64,000 nucleotides of DNA, taken from positions 1 through 64,000 of the forward strand of contig NZ_BMEQ01000012.1 in the NCBI RefSeq assembly GCF_014636775.1. Direction: 5' to 3'. The notes beneath the pieces were generated by a model, which saw only the letters and a program-made list of their open reading frames with translations, made no database searches and was not told the DNA's origin. This document shows, in pieces, positions 53,733-62,612 of this stretch. This DNA is from Kocuria dechangensis. GTDB lineage: Bacteria; Actinomycetota; Actinomycetes; Actinomycetales; Micrococcaceae. The stretch's first letter is position 1, and each line of letters starts with the position of its first letter. The position numbers and the translations under genes were made by a program.

Positions 53733-54479
53733 TCAGAGACCGAGCTGGCGGGCCAGGTCGACGATGTCCGTGGCGACCACGTCGAAGGAGTCGTCCGCCG
53801 TGAGGTCCGGTACGGCATGCGGTCCGTGCTCCAGCGGCCGCATGACAAACGCCGTCCGGAACCCCAGCTGGTGCGCCGCCCGCAGGTCGTACTGATGAGC
53901 GGCAACCATCATGACCTCCCCGGCCTGAAGGTCCAGCAGGTCCAGGGCCATCCGGTAGGCCCGCGGATCCGGCTTGTAGGCACGAGCGATTTCGGAGCTG
54001 AGCACCAGATCCCACGGCAGCTTCGCGTGCCGGGCCATGTCGACGAGCAAGCGGACATTCCCGTTGGACAGCGTGGCCAGGATGTACCGGGCACGCAGCC
54101 TCTCCAGCCCCGGCACGGAGTCCCCCCAGGGCTGGAGCCGGTGCCAGACGAAGTTGAACTCGACCTTCTGCTCCTCGGTCAGCCCGACCACACCGTACCG
54201 CTCCAGCAGATCGTCCAGAACGGCTCGATAGATCGCATCGACGTTGACCCACGACGAGTCATCCCGCATCGCCCGTTCCATGGCCGGGCGGTACCCGGCA
54301 CGCCACGCATCGGCGAAGTCCCCCCAGTTCACCTCCACGCCGTGCGCTGCGGACAGCCGGCGCCCCTCCGCCACGATGCTGCTCCGATAATCCACGACGG
54401 TCCCGAAGACGTCGAACGTCAGAGCCTTCACATCGGCCAGACCCTGGGGGCCTACTGTGGACTTCAACTCAGTGAACAT
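53733..54479 (-). CDS. Haloacid dehalogenase-like hydrolase (type II)
   Basis: This 248-residue HAD protein starts at ATG 54479 and has the nucleophile motif ALTFDVFGTVVDYRSS (Asp near residue 22). Motif II is ILATLSNGNVRLLVDMA, motif III the Lys of ARAYKPDPRAYRM and motif IV region MVAAHQYDLRAAHQLGF. This arrangement is that of L-2-haloacid dehalogenases, which hydrolyse 2-haloacids to hydroxyacids; the FMN hydroxyacid oxidase at 33944 could use such a product. It may equally be a phosphatase-type HAD of unknown substrate. Confidence 0.85.
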   Translation of the reverse strand: MFTELKSTVGPQGLADVKALTFDVFGTVVDYRSSIVAEGRRLSAAHGVEVNWGDFADAWRAGYRPAMERAMRDDSSWVNVDAIYRAVLDDLLERYGVVGLTEEQKVEFNFVWHRLQPWGDSVPGLERLRARYILATLSNGNVRLLVDMARHAKLPWDLVLSSEIARAYKPDPRAYRMALDLLDLQAGEVMMVAAHQYDLRAAHQLGFRTAFVMRPLEHGPHAVPDLTADDSFDVVATDIVDLARQLGL

Positions 54480-54760
54480 ATGGCTTCTCTCAGGGACAAG
54501 GGGTCTTCCGAGCAAGAACTCTGGGGGACCGTGGGCTCTCCCATGGTCCCCTCTCAGCCAGGGCGCACGGAAGGGGCGCATCAGCCGTGCGCTTGTTCAT
54601 CCTGTGCGGCACCCCCGACAACTGGTCACGCCCTTCACAGATGATCAGGGGTAGCGGAATGCTCGGGCACGCCCCGGAGCGCGTGTGGTGTGGTCTGGGT
54701 GGAGGCCGAGGCCTCCAAGATGGGTAGCGACCGAGCACCCTGAGCCATGAAGGCCTGGAC

Positions 54761-55339
54761 GTGTCTCACGCTATCTGCACGCCCGCGTGCGCGCTCTTCG
54801 ACCTGCCCGATGTCCACGTGCTCGCAGTGGAACGCGGACCACGCTTGTTCGCCCTGGTGATCGAGACCGTGCCGTTCCTGGTGGGGTGTTCGTCCTGCAG
54901 CGTGCTCGAGGCGTTCCATGTGGTCACGCTAAGCGGACAGGTCATCGATGAGGTGCGTCGCCGCGTGCACCAAGACACTCCGGGCCACTGCGGAAGGGCC
55001 GGCGATCCCTTGTACGGGATCCGCCGGACTCTGCAGATCGGTGTCGAGCACCTCACTGCCAAGCAGATCACCCGGCTCAACGCCGAGCCGGCGGTCGGGG
55101 ACCCGCACCAGGAGGTGTCCCTGGCCTGGCGCTGCTACCAGAAGTGGCGCGCCGTCTACCACGTCCGCCCCGCGCAGGGACGCCAGCTCGTCGCCGAGAC
55201 CCTCGCCGCCTTCCCGGCCTGCTCGATCCCGGAGGCCGCCCGCGGCTTCCGGAACCTCGAGAACTACCGGATACACGCCCTGCTCGCCGTTGGCGGTAAC
55301 CTGCCGTGGCGGAACATCTCTGCCCATGCGCATTTGTGA
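54761..55339 (+). pseudogene. ISL3-family transposase remnant with internal deletion
   Basis: The frame joins two parts of an ISL3 transposase. The N-terminal part, TPACALFDLPDVHVLAVERG ending GCSSCSVLE, carries part of the zinc-finger region. Directly after comes AFHVVTLSGQVIDEVRRRVHQDTPGH, LYGIRRTLQIGVEHLTAKQITRLNA and LAETLAAFPACSIPEAAR-like text from the second half. Roughly 160 residues, including two of the DDE catalytic positions, are missing while the frame stays open. The C-terminus is also lost. Confidence 0.75.
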
Positions 55340-55434
55340 AGGGCCGCCTTGCCGTCGCACGCCCGCTTGACCTGCGGGGTGCTCGGCCATGGCCTCGCCG
55401 CGGCCCGTTCGGCGTCTGTGGGCCGCGACCGCTG

Positions 55435-55640
55435 CCATGCCAGGCCTTGGTCCGTTCCGAGAGCTGGTCGCGCTCGAGCTGGGCGAAGGCGCAGATGATG
55501 GTGACCATGGCCTGGGCAGTGGCCCCGCCGAGCTCGGTCTCGGCCTCGGGATCGGTCGTGATGCCGTCGCGAGGCGAGCGGGACTTGATGCCGCGGGCTT
55601 TGGAGGTGTCGAGCAGGTTGCGGGTGTTGCCTCCGAGCCG
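55435..55640 (-). pseudogene. Serine recombinase (resolvase) fragment
   Basis: The minus strand reads GGNTRNLLDTSKARGIKSRS, then GITTDPEAETELGGATAQAM and VTIICAFAQLERDQLSERTKA. These match the middle of a resolvase/invertase catalytic domain. The N-terminus with the nucleophilic Ser is absent and the end shifts frame. It lies against the benE 3' end. Confidence 0.7.
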
Positions 55641-55665
55641 GGACGCTTCTCCTGCAGTTGCGCAG

Positions 55666-56943
55666 TCACAGAGGCTGCAGTGACGCGGAGTGGTCGTGTC
55701 GTTCGAGCAGGCGGGAGACGGTGTAGCCGATGAGGATGCCCCAGAACGCGGCGTGGATGTTGAAGAGATCCAGCCCGGAGATGGTGACGACGAAGGTCAC
55801 CAGGGATCCGAGGGTGAAGGTCGTGGAGAACGCGGTGACGAAGGCCTGCTGGAGGGCCTTGAGCATCGCGATGCCGCCCAGGGCCAGCACGAAGGCCTCG
55901 GGGGTGGCGAGCATGAACCGGGTCAGGGCCGGGGCCAGCAGCGCACACACCAGGGACAGCAGCCCGTAGACCACCGCACCGGTGTACTGGCGGTGCTTGT
56001 CCCCCGACGAGGTCAGCAGGGCGTTGGTGGGGCCGGTCACGCACGCCGAGACCGCCCCGAATCCGGCGTTGAGCACCGAGAACGCCCCGGAGGCGATGGC
56101 GAAGACGTTGACCGGTGGACGGTGACCGGCCGCGCGCAGCACGGCCACACCTTGGCCGTTCTGGACGATCAGAACGGTGATGGCCAGCGGCACCACCAGT
56201 TCCAGCTGCGCGGCCCAGGTGAATTCCGGGGTGGTGAACACCGGGGTGGCCAGTAGCGGCCCGCCCCCGGCCTCCATCGCGAACTGCCCGCTGAGCGCCA
56301 CGGCGATAACCCCGGCCACTAGGGTGCCCAGCACCGGCGGGAGGTACCGCCCCAGGGCGGGCACTGCGGTCAGCACGAGAAAGGCGACCACCATGGGCCC
56401 GGCCACCACCGGGTTGGCCTGGGTGGAGGCCACGATGTCGGTGCCGAAGCGCAGGAACACGGCCGCGACCATGGCCATCACGATGGGCATGGGGATCGCG
56501 GCCATGATCCGGCGCACCACCCCGGTCGCACCCAGGGCGAGGATGAGCACCCCGGAGGTGAAGAATGCCCCGACCACCTCGGGGAAGGACAGGTGCTGTA
56601 GGGACGGGCCCAGCAGCACCGTGCCGGGGATGGACCAGGCGAAGCCCAGGGGCTGGCGGTAGAGCAGGGACATCACCACGGTCGCGGCCCCGGCGGAGAG
56701 GAAGATCCCGCACACCCACGAGGCGAGCTCGGCTTGGGTGAGGCCCCCGGCCGCGCCCACGGCCAGGGTCACCGCGATCGGCCCGGAAGCGGCGAAGACC
56801 AGCCCGATCACCCCGTTGGTGGCGTACTGCGGGGCGATGTCGCGCAGAACGTCGCGCACCCCGGCCGGGCGGGCATCGGGGCGTTCGAGCAGCGGCGACC
56901 GCTCGGGCGCGGTGGGGGGCGTCTCGTGCGCTGTGGTGGGCAT
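55666..56943 (-). CDS. benE: Benzoate:H+ symporter (BenE family)
   Basis: This 425-residue membrane protein has about twelve hydrophobic segments from residue 38 on. It includes LYRQPLGFAWSIPGTVLLGPSLQHLSFPE, FLRFGTDIV and the later VLIVQNGQGVAVLRAAGHRPPVN, as in BenE benzoate transporters. No benzoate dioxygenase is present in the window, so the ligand may be another aromatic acid feeding the catechol route. Upstream lies a 23-bp perfect palindrome shared with the divergent SDR gene. Confidence 0.85.
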   Translation of the reverse strand: MPTTAHETPPTAPERSPLLERPDARPAGVRDVLRDIAPQYATNGVIGLVFAASGPIAVTLAVGAAGGLTQAELASWVCGIFLSAGAATVVMSLLYRQPLGFAWSIPGTVLLGPSLQHLSFPEVVGAFFTSGVLILALGATGVVRRIMAAIPMPIVMAMVAAVFLRFGTDIVASTQANPVVAGPMVVAFLVLTAVPALGRYLPPVLGTLVAGVIAVALSGQFAMEAGGGPLLATPVFTTPEFTWAAQLELVVPLAITVLIVQNGQGVAVLRAAGHRPPVNVFAIASGAFSVLNAGFGAVSACVTGPTNALLTSSGDKHRQYTGAVVYGLLSLVCALLAPALTRFMLATPEAFVLALGGIAMLKALQQAFVTAFSTTFTLGSLVTFVVTISGLDLFNIHAAFWGILIGYTVSRLLERHDHSASLQPL

Positions 56944-57017
56944 GGTCGCTCCTGAACGATGACAACATTGGTCCCCACCAGTCCACCAGCACCCTCGTGG
57001 TCATGGGGCCGTATGAG

Positions 57018-57064
57018 GGGCCCAGCTGATCCTGGGTATGCCATACCCAGGATCAGCTGGGCCC
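57018..57064. promoter_or_regulatory. 23-bp perfect palindrome between benE and SDR
   Basis: Two perfect 23-base arms (57018-57040 and 57042-57064) meet at a single C. The centre reads TGGGTATGCCATACCCA. It lies upstream of both divergent genes, so it is not a terminator. It may be an operator or an IS scar. Confidence 0.6.
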
Positions 57065-57110
57065 GGCTGCCGCCCCCCACGGCGGGGGGCGGACTGGTGG
57101 AATGGGACCT

Positions 57111-57893
57111 ATGACGACCACCACCGAATCCACTTCCTCTCCCGGTCTATCCGCTGAGCGTCTGCGCGCGGTGGTCACCGGCGCGAGCACCGGCATCGGT
57201 GCCGCCGCTACCCGCCACCTGGTGAGCGCCGGATGGTCCGTGCTGGCCGTCGCCCGGCGCGGCGACCGCCTGGACGCCCTGGCCGAAGAGATCGGTTGCG
57301 ACGTGCTGGCCGCGGACATCACCTCCGAGGAGGACGTGGCCAGTATCGTCGAGACCGCCGGGCCGGTCCACGCGCTGGTCAACAATGCCGGTGGTGCCCG
57401 CGGCACCGAGACCATCGCCGAGGCGGATCTGGCGAAGTGGTCGTGGATGTACGAGGTCAACGTCCTGGGCACGGTCCGACTGACCAAGGCCCTGCTGCCG
57501 GGCCTGCGCGCGTCCGGGCGCGGGGACGTCGTGGTCGTCTCCTCGGTGGCCGGGTACACCACCTATGAGGGCGGGGGCGGCTACGCCGCGGCCAAGCACG
57601 CCGAGCGGGTGATCGCCCAGACCCTGCGCCTGGAGCTCAACGGCGAGCCCGTCCGGGTCATCGAGGTCGTCCCCGGGCTGGTGCACACCGAGGAGTTCTC
57701 CCTGCGTCGTCTCGGCGGTGACCAGGCCGCTGCCGACGCCGTCTACGCCGGCGTGCCCGGCCCGCTGACCGCCGATGATGTGGCCGATGCCATCACCTGG
57801 ACCCTGACCCGACCCCACCACGTGAACATCGACCAGCTGGTCATCAAGCCACTGGCCCAGGCCGCGATTCACAAGATGCACCGCACCATCTGA
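57111..57893 (+). CDS. SDR-family oxidoreductase (YdfG-like)
   Basis: This 260-residue classical SDR has VVTGASTGIGAAATRHLV near residues 19-36, ALVNNAGGARG, the catalytic Ser in VVSSVAGYTTYEGGGGYAAAKHAERVI with Tyr-x3-Lys, and VVPGLVHTEEFSLRR. The RRGDR stretch after strand 2 favours NADP. ATG 57111 is preferred, ATG 57102 is possible. It is divergent from benE and followed by an XRE regulator 54 bases downstream. Similar proteins oxidise 3-hydroxy acids or serine. Confidence 0.85.
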   Translation: MTTTTESTSSPGLSAERLRAVVTGASTGIGAAATRHLVSAGWSVLAVARRGDRLDALAEEIGCDVLAADITSEEDVASIVETAGPVHALVNNAGGARGTETIAEADLAKWSWMYEVNVLGTVRLTKALLPGLRASGRGDVVVVSSVAGYTTYEGGGGYAAAKHAERVIAQTLRLELNGEPVRVIEVVPGLVHTEEFSLRRLGGDQAAADAVYAGVPGPLTADDVADAITWTLTRPHHVNIDQLVIKPLAQAAIHKMHRTI

Positions 57894-57947
57894 TGTCCTC
57901 CCCTCCAGTGGGGGCATCATGGGTCATGTGGTGAAAGGAGCCCAGAG

Positions 57948-58955
57948 ATGACCCCCGGTACTGAACTCGGTGAGTTCCTCAAGGCCCGCCGGGCCCTGGC
58001 CTCCCCGGCCGGGGACGGCGGGCCCAGGCGCCGCGTGCCGGGACTGCGCAGGGAGGAGGTCGCCGCCCTGGCCGGGATGAGCACCGATTACTACACCCGC
58101 CTGGAACAGGGCCGCCACAAGCGCCCCTCCGAGGCCGTGCTGGGCGCCCTGGCCCAGGCCCTGCAACTGGACGATCTGGCCACCCGGCACCTGTTCGACC
58201 TCGCCCGAGCAGTGGCCGCCCCGCACCGTAGCAGGCCGGAGACAGGCGTCCAGCGCGTCCGGCCCTCCCTGCACCATCTGCTGGCCTCCTTCACCGCCCA
58301 CCCCGCTTTCATCCGGGGGCGGCGCACCGAAGTGCTGGCCATGAACCCGCTGGCCGCATTCCTGCTCACCGACTTCCCAGCCAAACCGGCACGGGAACGC
58401 AGCCTGATCCGCTGGGCCTTCCTCGACGAGGAGGCCCGGTCCCGATACGTGGACTGGGAGAAGATCGCCTCCTCCATGGTCGGCACCCTGCGCCTGGACG
58501 CCGGCCGCCACCCCGATGACCCGTTGCTGGCCCAGCTCGTCGGGGAGCTGGCCGTCCACAGCGAAGAATTCCGCACCTGGTGGGCCGACCACCGCGTGGT
58601 CGAACGCCGCGACGGCACCAAACGGCTCAACCACCCGCTCGTGGGCCACCTCGACATCCGCTACGAAGCCCTCGAGGTCACTGGGGAACCAGATCAGACC
58701 CTGTTCATCTACACCACCGAACCCGGTTCGCATTCCGAGGCCAAACTGCGCACCCTCGCCGCTTGGATCCACGACGACACCCCCGCACCGGACCAACCGG
58801 CACCGCCCACCACTCCCACAGTTCTGGAAGCGCCCAGGCCCGGCCCCGACTCAGCCGCACATGAAACCTCCCTGGCACCGGGATCGCGACAAGCTCACCA
58901 CAAGACCCCGGCCACACCGCCAGCGGGAAAACAGGAGGGACTGCCGCACGGATAG
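57948..58955 (+). CDS. XRE-family regulator with MmyB-like ligand domain
   Basis: This 335-residue protein starts with a helix-turn-helix: LGEFLKARRALA, VPGLRREEVAALAGMSTDYYTRLEQGRHKRPS. A MmyB-type ligand-binding domain follows, with MNPLAAFLLTDF, RWAFLDEEARSRYVDWEKIA and WADHRVVERRDGTKRLNHPLVGHL. This family often controls an adjacent SDR, here the gene at 57111. The last nine codons fall inside the left arm of a 29-bp palindrome, so the natural C-terminus may have been altered. Confidence 0.85.
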   Translation: MTPGTELGEFLKARRALASPAGDGGPRRRVPGLRREEVAALAGMSTDYYTRLEQGRHKRPSEAVLGALAQALQLDDLATRHLFDLARAVAAPHRSRPETGVQRVRPSLHHLLASFTAHPAFIRGRRTEVLAMNPLAAFLLTDFPAKPARERSLIRWAFLDEEARSRYVDWEKIASSMVGTLRLDAGRHPDDPLLAQLVGELAVHSEEFRTWWADHRVVERRDGTKRLNHPLVGHLDIRYEALEVTGEPDQTLFIYTTEPGSHSEAKLRTLAAWIHDDTPAPDQPAPPTTPTVLEAPRPGPDSAAHETSLAPGSRQAHHKTPATPPAGKQEGLPHG

Positions 58956-58992
58956 GTGACAACGTCACCTATCCGTGCGGCAGTCCCTCCTG
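58932..58992. repeat. 29-bp perfect inverted repeat, possible abutted IS ends
   Basis: Arms 58932-58960 and 58964-58992 are perfectly complementary with AAC between. Each arm contains CACGGATAGGTGAC or its complement, resembling GGCGGATAGGGGTCAC at the other end of the IS3 remnant (59860-59882). A strong bidirectional terminator is the alternative reading. Confidence 0.6.
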
Positions 58993-59508
58993 ACCGCATC
59001 CAGCACGAGTTCGGTGCGGAGGTGGTCGGCCATCGCCCATCCCACGACCTTCCGCGAGCACGCGTCGATCACCACCGCGAGGTACAGGAACCCTTCCCAG
59101 CTCCGCAGATACGTGATGTCAGCGACCCACAGCTTGTTCGGCTTTTAGGCGGTGAACTGCCGCTCAACGAGGTCCGGGGCGGTGGCTGTCGAGAGGGACC
59201 GCCTGCCGTACTTGCCGCGGTGGCGCCGATGGGCGCCCTCGACGCCGGCCACACGCATCAGCGTCAGCCACCTTCTTGCGATTCCACCGGTGCCCGCGGT
59301 GGCGCAGCTCCGCCGTGAGCCGGCGAGCACCGTAGACGCGGGGGTGCTCGGCCCAGGCCGCCCGGGCTGTCTGGGCATCATGCGCGTCAGACCAGTCACT
59401 CGTCGAGGCGCCACCGTCGCGTCCTCGGTGCTCGTAGTAGGCCGTCTTCGAGACGCCCAGCACTCGGCACAGCCGACGGACCCCATAGGCGGTCTTCTGA
59501 AGCATCGA
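58993..59508 (-). pseudogene. IS3-family orfB (DDE transposase), broken
   Basis: The minus strand begins AYGVRRLCRVLGVSKTAYYE and HPRVYGARRLTAELRHRGH. A frameshift occurs near 59265. The next frame reads LMRVAGVEGAHRRHRGKYGRRSLST, hits an in-frame TAA at 59145-59147, and resumes KPNKLWVADITYL then LAVVIDACSRKVVGWAMADHL with two of the three catalytic acids. It ends after ELVLDAV at the palindrome, so the last third with the Glu is deleted. Confidence 0.8.
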
Positions 59509-59548
59509 TGAACTCCATCAGTTTCGCCCGGGAGCTCATCGACTGTCC

Positions 59549-59827
59549 TCAGGCGTTGAAGACCGCGGCTTGTTGAAGGATCTCCTTCTCCACCTCGAGC
59601 TCGGCGACCTTCCGCCGCAACCGGGCCAGCTCGAGCCGTTCATCGCTGCTCAAGGCAGCTGGGCCGGCAGCACGATCCCGGCGGGCCTTCGTCACCCAGT
59701 TCCGCAGCGTCTCGTGGTTGATGCCCAGTTCCCGGGCTATCTCCCGGGCACTGCGATTGCCGTCCAGCACCAGCGCGACGGCCTGGTCGCGCAACTCCGG
59801 CGGGTACTTGCTCACTCGACCCATCAA
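59549..59827 (-). CDS. IS3-family orfA (transposase helix-turn-helix)
   Basis: This 92-residue protein reads RVSKYPPELRDQAVALVLDG, NRSAREIARELGINHETLRNWV, then a leucine-zipper-like LSSDERLELARLRRKVAELEVEKEILQQAAVF. It is full-length for orfA and distinct from the orfA at 20466. It normally acts with orfB by programmed frameshift, but orfB here is broken. Confidence 0.85.
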   Translation of the reverse strand: MMGRVSKYPPELRDQAVALVLDGNRSAREIARELGINHETLRNWVTKARRDRAAGPAALSSDERLELARLRRKVAELEVEKEILQQAAVFNA

Positions 59828-59899
59828 AGCCTCCTTCCCTGGCTTCTGCCAAGTTCGAAGGAGTCCGGCGGATAGGGGTCACTTCACGGCATTCCGGTG

Positions 59900-59927
59900 C
59901 CTGCCCCACCTTCAGAGGTGGGGCAGG
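59900..59927. terminator. Hairpin downstream of the ABC ATPase gene
   Basis: CCTGCCCCACCT pairs perfectly with AGGTGGGGCAGG around a four-base loop, 85 bases past the leftward ATPase stop. It could terminate that gene. Confidence 0.6.
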
Positions 59928-60011
59928 GCCAAGCTCGGTTTGCTTTCGGCAGCTGGCCAGCCGGAGCCTGTGGCAGGTGCTGGTTGGCGTGGTTGTGAAT
60001 GGTCGCCCCGG

Positions 60012-61157
60012 TCAGTCAGGCAGGCGGATACCGGTGGTGGCATCGAACAGGTGCAGGTGCTGCCGGTTCGGTGCCACCCAGAGAGTGGACCCTGCCTTGG
60101 GCGGGGTGCGACCCTCGACCCGGACCACGATCTCGTGGGCCCCGAGGCCTTCCTGGGACTCCTCGATCCCCTCCGTGGCGTCCACCAGCACCACCGTGTT
60201 GGCCGCGGTAACTTCGGCGAGGTGGCCGTAGACGAAGGCGTCGGCCCCGAGCTCTTCGACCACGTCGGCGACGATGGGCAGCCCCTGTCCCTCGGGGGCC
60301 GGGTGGAGGTCCTCGGGGCGGATCCCGATGGAGACTGTGTCGCCGAACAGGGCGCCCTGCTGCTCGCGAGTAAGTTCGATCTGCAGGGTTCCGAAGTTTG
60401 CGGCCCCGGCCCGCACGGGGACGCGGAAGAGGTTCATTGCCGGGGAGCCGATGAACCCGGCGACGAACTCCGTGGCCGGGCGGTCGTAGAGGGCCCGGGG
60501 GGTGTCGACCTGCATCAGGTGCCCGTCCTTGAGAACGGCCACCCGGTCGCCCATGGTCATCGCCTCCACCTGGTCGTGGGTCACATACACGGTGGTCACC
60601 CCCAGGCGACGGGTGAGAGAGGCGATCTGGGTGCGGGTCTGCACACGGAGCTTCGCGTCCAGGTTCGAGAGCGGCTCGTCCATCAGGAACACCTGCGGAG
60701 ACCGCACGATCGCCCTCCCCATGGCCACGCGCTGACGCTGGCCCCCGGACAGGGCCTTGGGCTTGCGGTCCAGGTAGTCGGTCAGGTCCAGGATCTTCGC
60801 CGCCTCCTCCACCCGCCGCCGTCTCTCCTCGGCGTCGACCTTGGCGATCTTCAGGGCAAACCCCATGTTCTCGGCCACCGTCATGTGCGGGTAGAGAGCA
60901 TAGTTCTGGAAGACCATGGCGATGTCCCGGTCCTTGGGCGGCATGTGGGTGACGTCGCGGTCGCCGATCAGGATCCGTCCACTGGTGACTTCTTCCAGCC
61001 CGGCGAGCATCCGCAGGGTGGTGGACTTCCCGCACCCGGACGGGCCGACCAGGACGAGGAACTCCCCGTCGGCGATCTCCAGGTTCACGGCATCGACCGC
61101 GGGCTTGTCGGCTCCGGGGTAGACGCGGGTGGCGTTGTCAAAGGTAATCGTTGCCAT
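60012..61157 (-). CDS. Sugar ABC transporter ATPase (UgpC/MsmK-like)
   Basis: This 381-residue protein has Walker A VGPSGCGKSTTLRML near residues 38-52 and the Q-loop VFQNYALYPHMTVAENM. The signature is ALSGGQRQRVAMGRAIVR, Walker B is VFLMDEPLSNLDAKLR and the H-loop VYVTHDQVEAMTMGDR. A C-terminal MalK-type regulatory domain follows (GIRPEDLHPAPEGQGLP). Such ATPases can serve several CUT1 sugar importers. The binding protein starting at 63861 may use it, although it is encoded on the other strand. Confidence 0.92.
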   Translation of the reverse strand: MATITFDNATRVYPGADKPAVDAVNLEIADGEFLVLVGPSGCGKSTTLRMLAGLEEVTSGRILIGDRDVTHMPPKDRDIAMVFQNYALYPHMTVAENMGFALKIAKVDAEERRRRVEEAAKILDLTDYLDRKPKALSGGQRQRVAMGRAIVRSPQVFLMDEPLSNLDAKLRVQTRTQIASLTRRLGVTTVYVTHDQVEAMTMGDRVAVLKDGHLMQVDTPRALYDRPATEFVAGFIGSPAMNLFRVPVRAGAANFGTLQIELTREQQGALFGDTVSIGIRPEDLHPAPEGQGLPIVADVVEELGADAFVYGHLAEVTAANTVVLVDATEGIEESQEGLGAHEIVVRVEGRTPPKAGSTLWVAPNRQHLHLFDATTGIRLPD

Positions 61158-61172
61158 GATGAGCTTCCTTCA

Positions 61173-61190
61173 CCGGCAGGTACGTGCCGG
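61173..61190 (-). promoter_or_regulatory. Inverted repeat in the ATPase leader
   Basis: CCGGCA (61173-61178) and TGCCGG (61185-61190) flank GGTACG, 16-33 bases upstream of the ATG. The position suits an operator in the 5' leader. Confidence 0.4.
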
Positions 61191-61258
61191 ACGATCCGTA
61201 GTGAATGGAATGACTATTCAGTTATGAGCATGGGTGGACGTCTGCCGAGGGATCTCCG

Positions 61259-62494
61259 CTAGGCGGAGGCCAGGGCCTCCAGATGGTCCGGGGCCAAGAC
61301 ATGATTGATGGCCATGATTCCTGCGCCGATGACGCCGGCGTCAGGGCCCGTTCGGGACTGGACGATCGACAGATGTTGAGTGGTCAGCGGCGTGGAACGG
61401 GAGTAGACGACCTCGCGGATGCCAGCGAGGAGGTGTTCTCCGGCCTGGGCCAAGGAGCCCCCGATGATGATCAGCGCCGGGTTCATGATGGTGACGTAGA
61501 GCGTGAGGACCTCACCGATGTCGCGACCGGCCTGACGCACGGCCTGCAGGGCGGCCAGATCCCCGCCGCGGGCCAGGTGGACGATATCGGCGCTGGTGGT
61601 CACCTCGGCCTCGTGCTCACGTAGGACGGCGGCAACGGCAGGGGCGGCGGCCACCGCCTCTAGGCATCCCGTGTTGCCGCAGCGGCAGAGCACTCCTGCC
61701 CCGCGGGAGACAGGGATGTGGCCGATGTCGCCGGCGGCTCCGTCGGCCCCGCGTTGGAGCTGCCCACCGCTGATGATGCCTGCGCCGATCCCGGTGGCCA
61801 CCTTGAGGAAGATGAGATTCTGCTCGTCGGGCCAGGAGGCGGCTCGTTCCCCCAATGCCATGATGTTGACGTCGTTGTCGACCAGCACGGGCACGTCGTA
61901 GGTGCGACGCACGTATGCGGGCACGTCGAACCCGTCCCAGCCAGGCATGATCGGTGGATTCGTCGGTCGCCCGGTGGAGAACTCCACGGGGCCAGGCAGT
62001 CCGATGCCGACGGCGATGAGCTCACTCGCGTCCCGCTCGAGGCGCCGCAGCAGGGCGGCAACCACCTCCATCAGCCGGTCCAGCACCGCCTCGGGGCCGT
62101 TGGCGATCTCCAGGCTCTCGTACTCCTTGGCCAGAATCCGCCCGGACAGATCAGTGATCCCGATGGTGGCATGGGTGGCCCCAAAGTCCGCTGCGGCCAC
62201 CACTCGGGCCGCGGGATTGAAGGCCACTCGCGCCGAGGGCCGGCCTCCGGTGGAGGCGGCCTCGGCCACCGGGAGGACCATTCCGATCTTGAGCAGCTCA
62301 TCGATCCGGGAGGAAATCGTGGCGCGCGCAAACCCTGTGCTCGCCGCCAGCTCGGCGCGGGTCCTCGGTTGCCCGTCCCGTAGGAGCTGGAACAGCTCGC
62401 TGGTGCCGAAGGCGGACAGCACTTTGCCTACGTCCGTGGCCTGCGCCCGTACTGGGCGTGACGCCTGAGTCTCGTTCAGTGTCACCGTACTCAC
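61259..62494 (-). CDS. ROK-family transcriptional regulator
   Basis: This 411-residue protein has an N-terminal winged helix (LFQLLRDGQPRTRAELAASTGFARATISSRIDELLKIGMV) and a sugar-kinase-like ROK domain. The latter has VAAADFGATHATIGITDLSG, VDNDVNIMALGE, KVATGIGAGIISGG and the zinc motif CRCGNTGCLEAV. GTG 62494 follows GGAGGGAACGAAGG. It is divergent from the Gfo/Idh/MocA gene and probably represses this locus until a sugar is present. Confidence 0.9.
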   Translation of the reverse strand: MSTVTLNETQASRPVRAQATDVGKVLSAFGTSELFQLLRDGQPRTRAELAASTGFARATISSRIDELLKIGMVLPVAEAASTGGRPSARVAFNPAARVVAAADFGATHATIGITDLSGRILAKEYESLEIANGPEAVLDRLMEVVAALLRRLERDASELIAVGIGLPGPVEFSTGRPTNPPIMPGWDGFDVPAYVRRTYDVPVLVDNDVNIMALGERAASWPDEQNLIFLKVATGIGAGIISGGQLQRGADGAAGDIGHIPVSRGAGVLCRCGNTGCLEAVAAAPAVAAVLREHEAEVTTSADIVHLARGGDLAALQAVRQAGRDIGEVLTLYVTIMNPALIIIGGSLAQAGEHLLAGIREVVYSRSTPLTTQHLSIVQSRTGPDAGVIGAGIMAINHVLAPDHLEALASA

Positions 62495-62612
62495 CCTTCG
62501 TTCCCTCCGGCCGCCCGTCATGCAACGAGAGGTTCCGCCTCCAGGCCCGACCATCTTTCCGGTCAGGGCTGATGACATGAGCGTAGACCTCGTTACGACA
62601 TGGATCAACCCT

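Larger units (their letters stand above)
58964..59882 (-). mobile_element. Degenerate IS3-family element
   Basis: A right-side terminal repeat at 59860-59882, an intact-looking orfA, a broken orfB and a left-side end in the palindrome at 58964-58992 define a remnant of about 0.9 kb, shorter than the usual 1.2-1.5 kb. About half of orfB is missing, so it cannot move alone. Confidence 0.6.

Noticed and set aside
57018-57064. Transcription terminator
   Set aside because: It lies upstream of both flanking genes, so there is no transcript for it to terminate unless it comes from further away.
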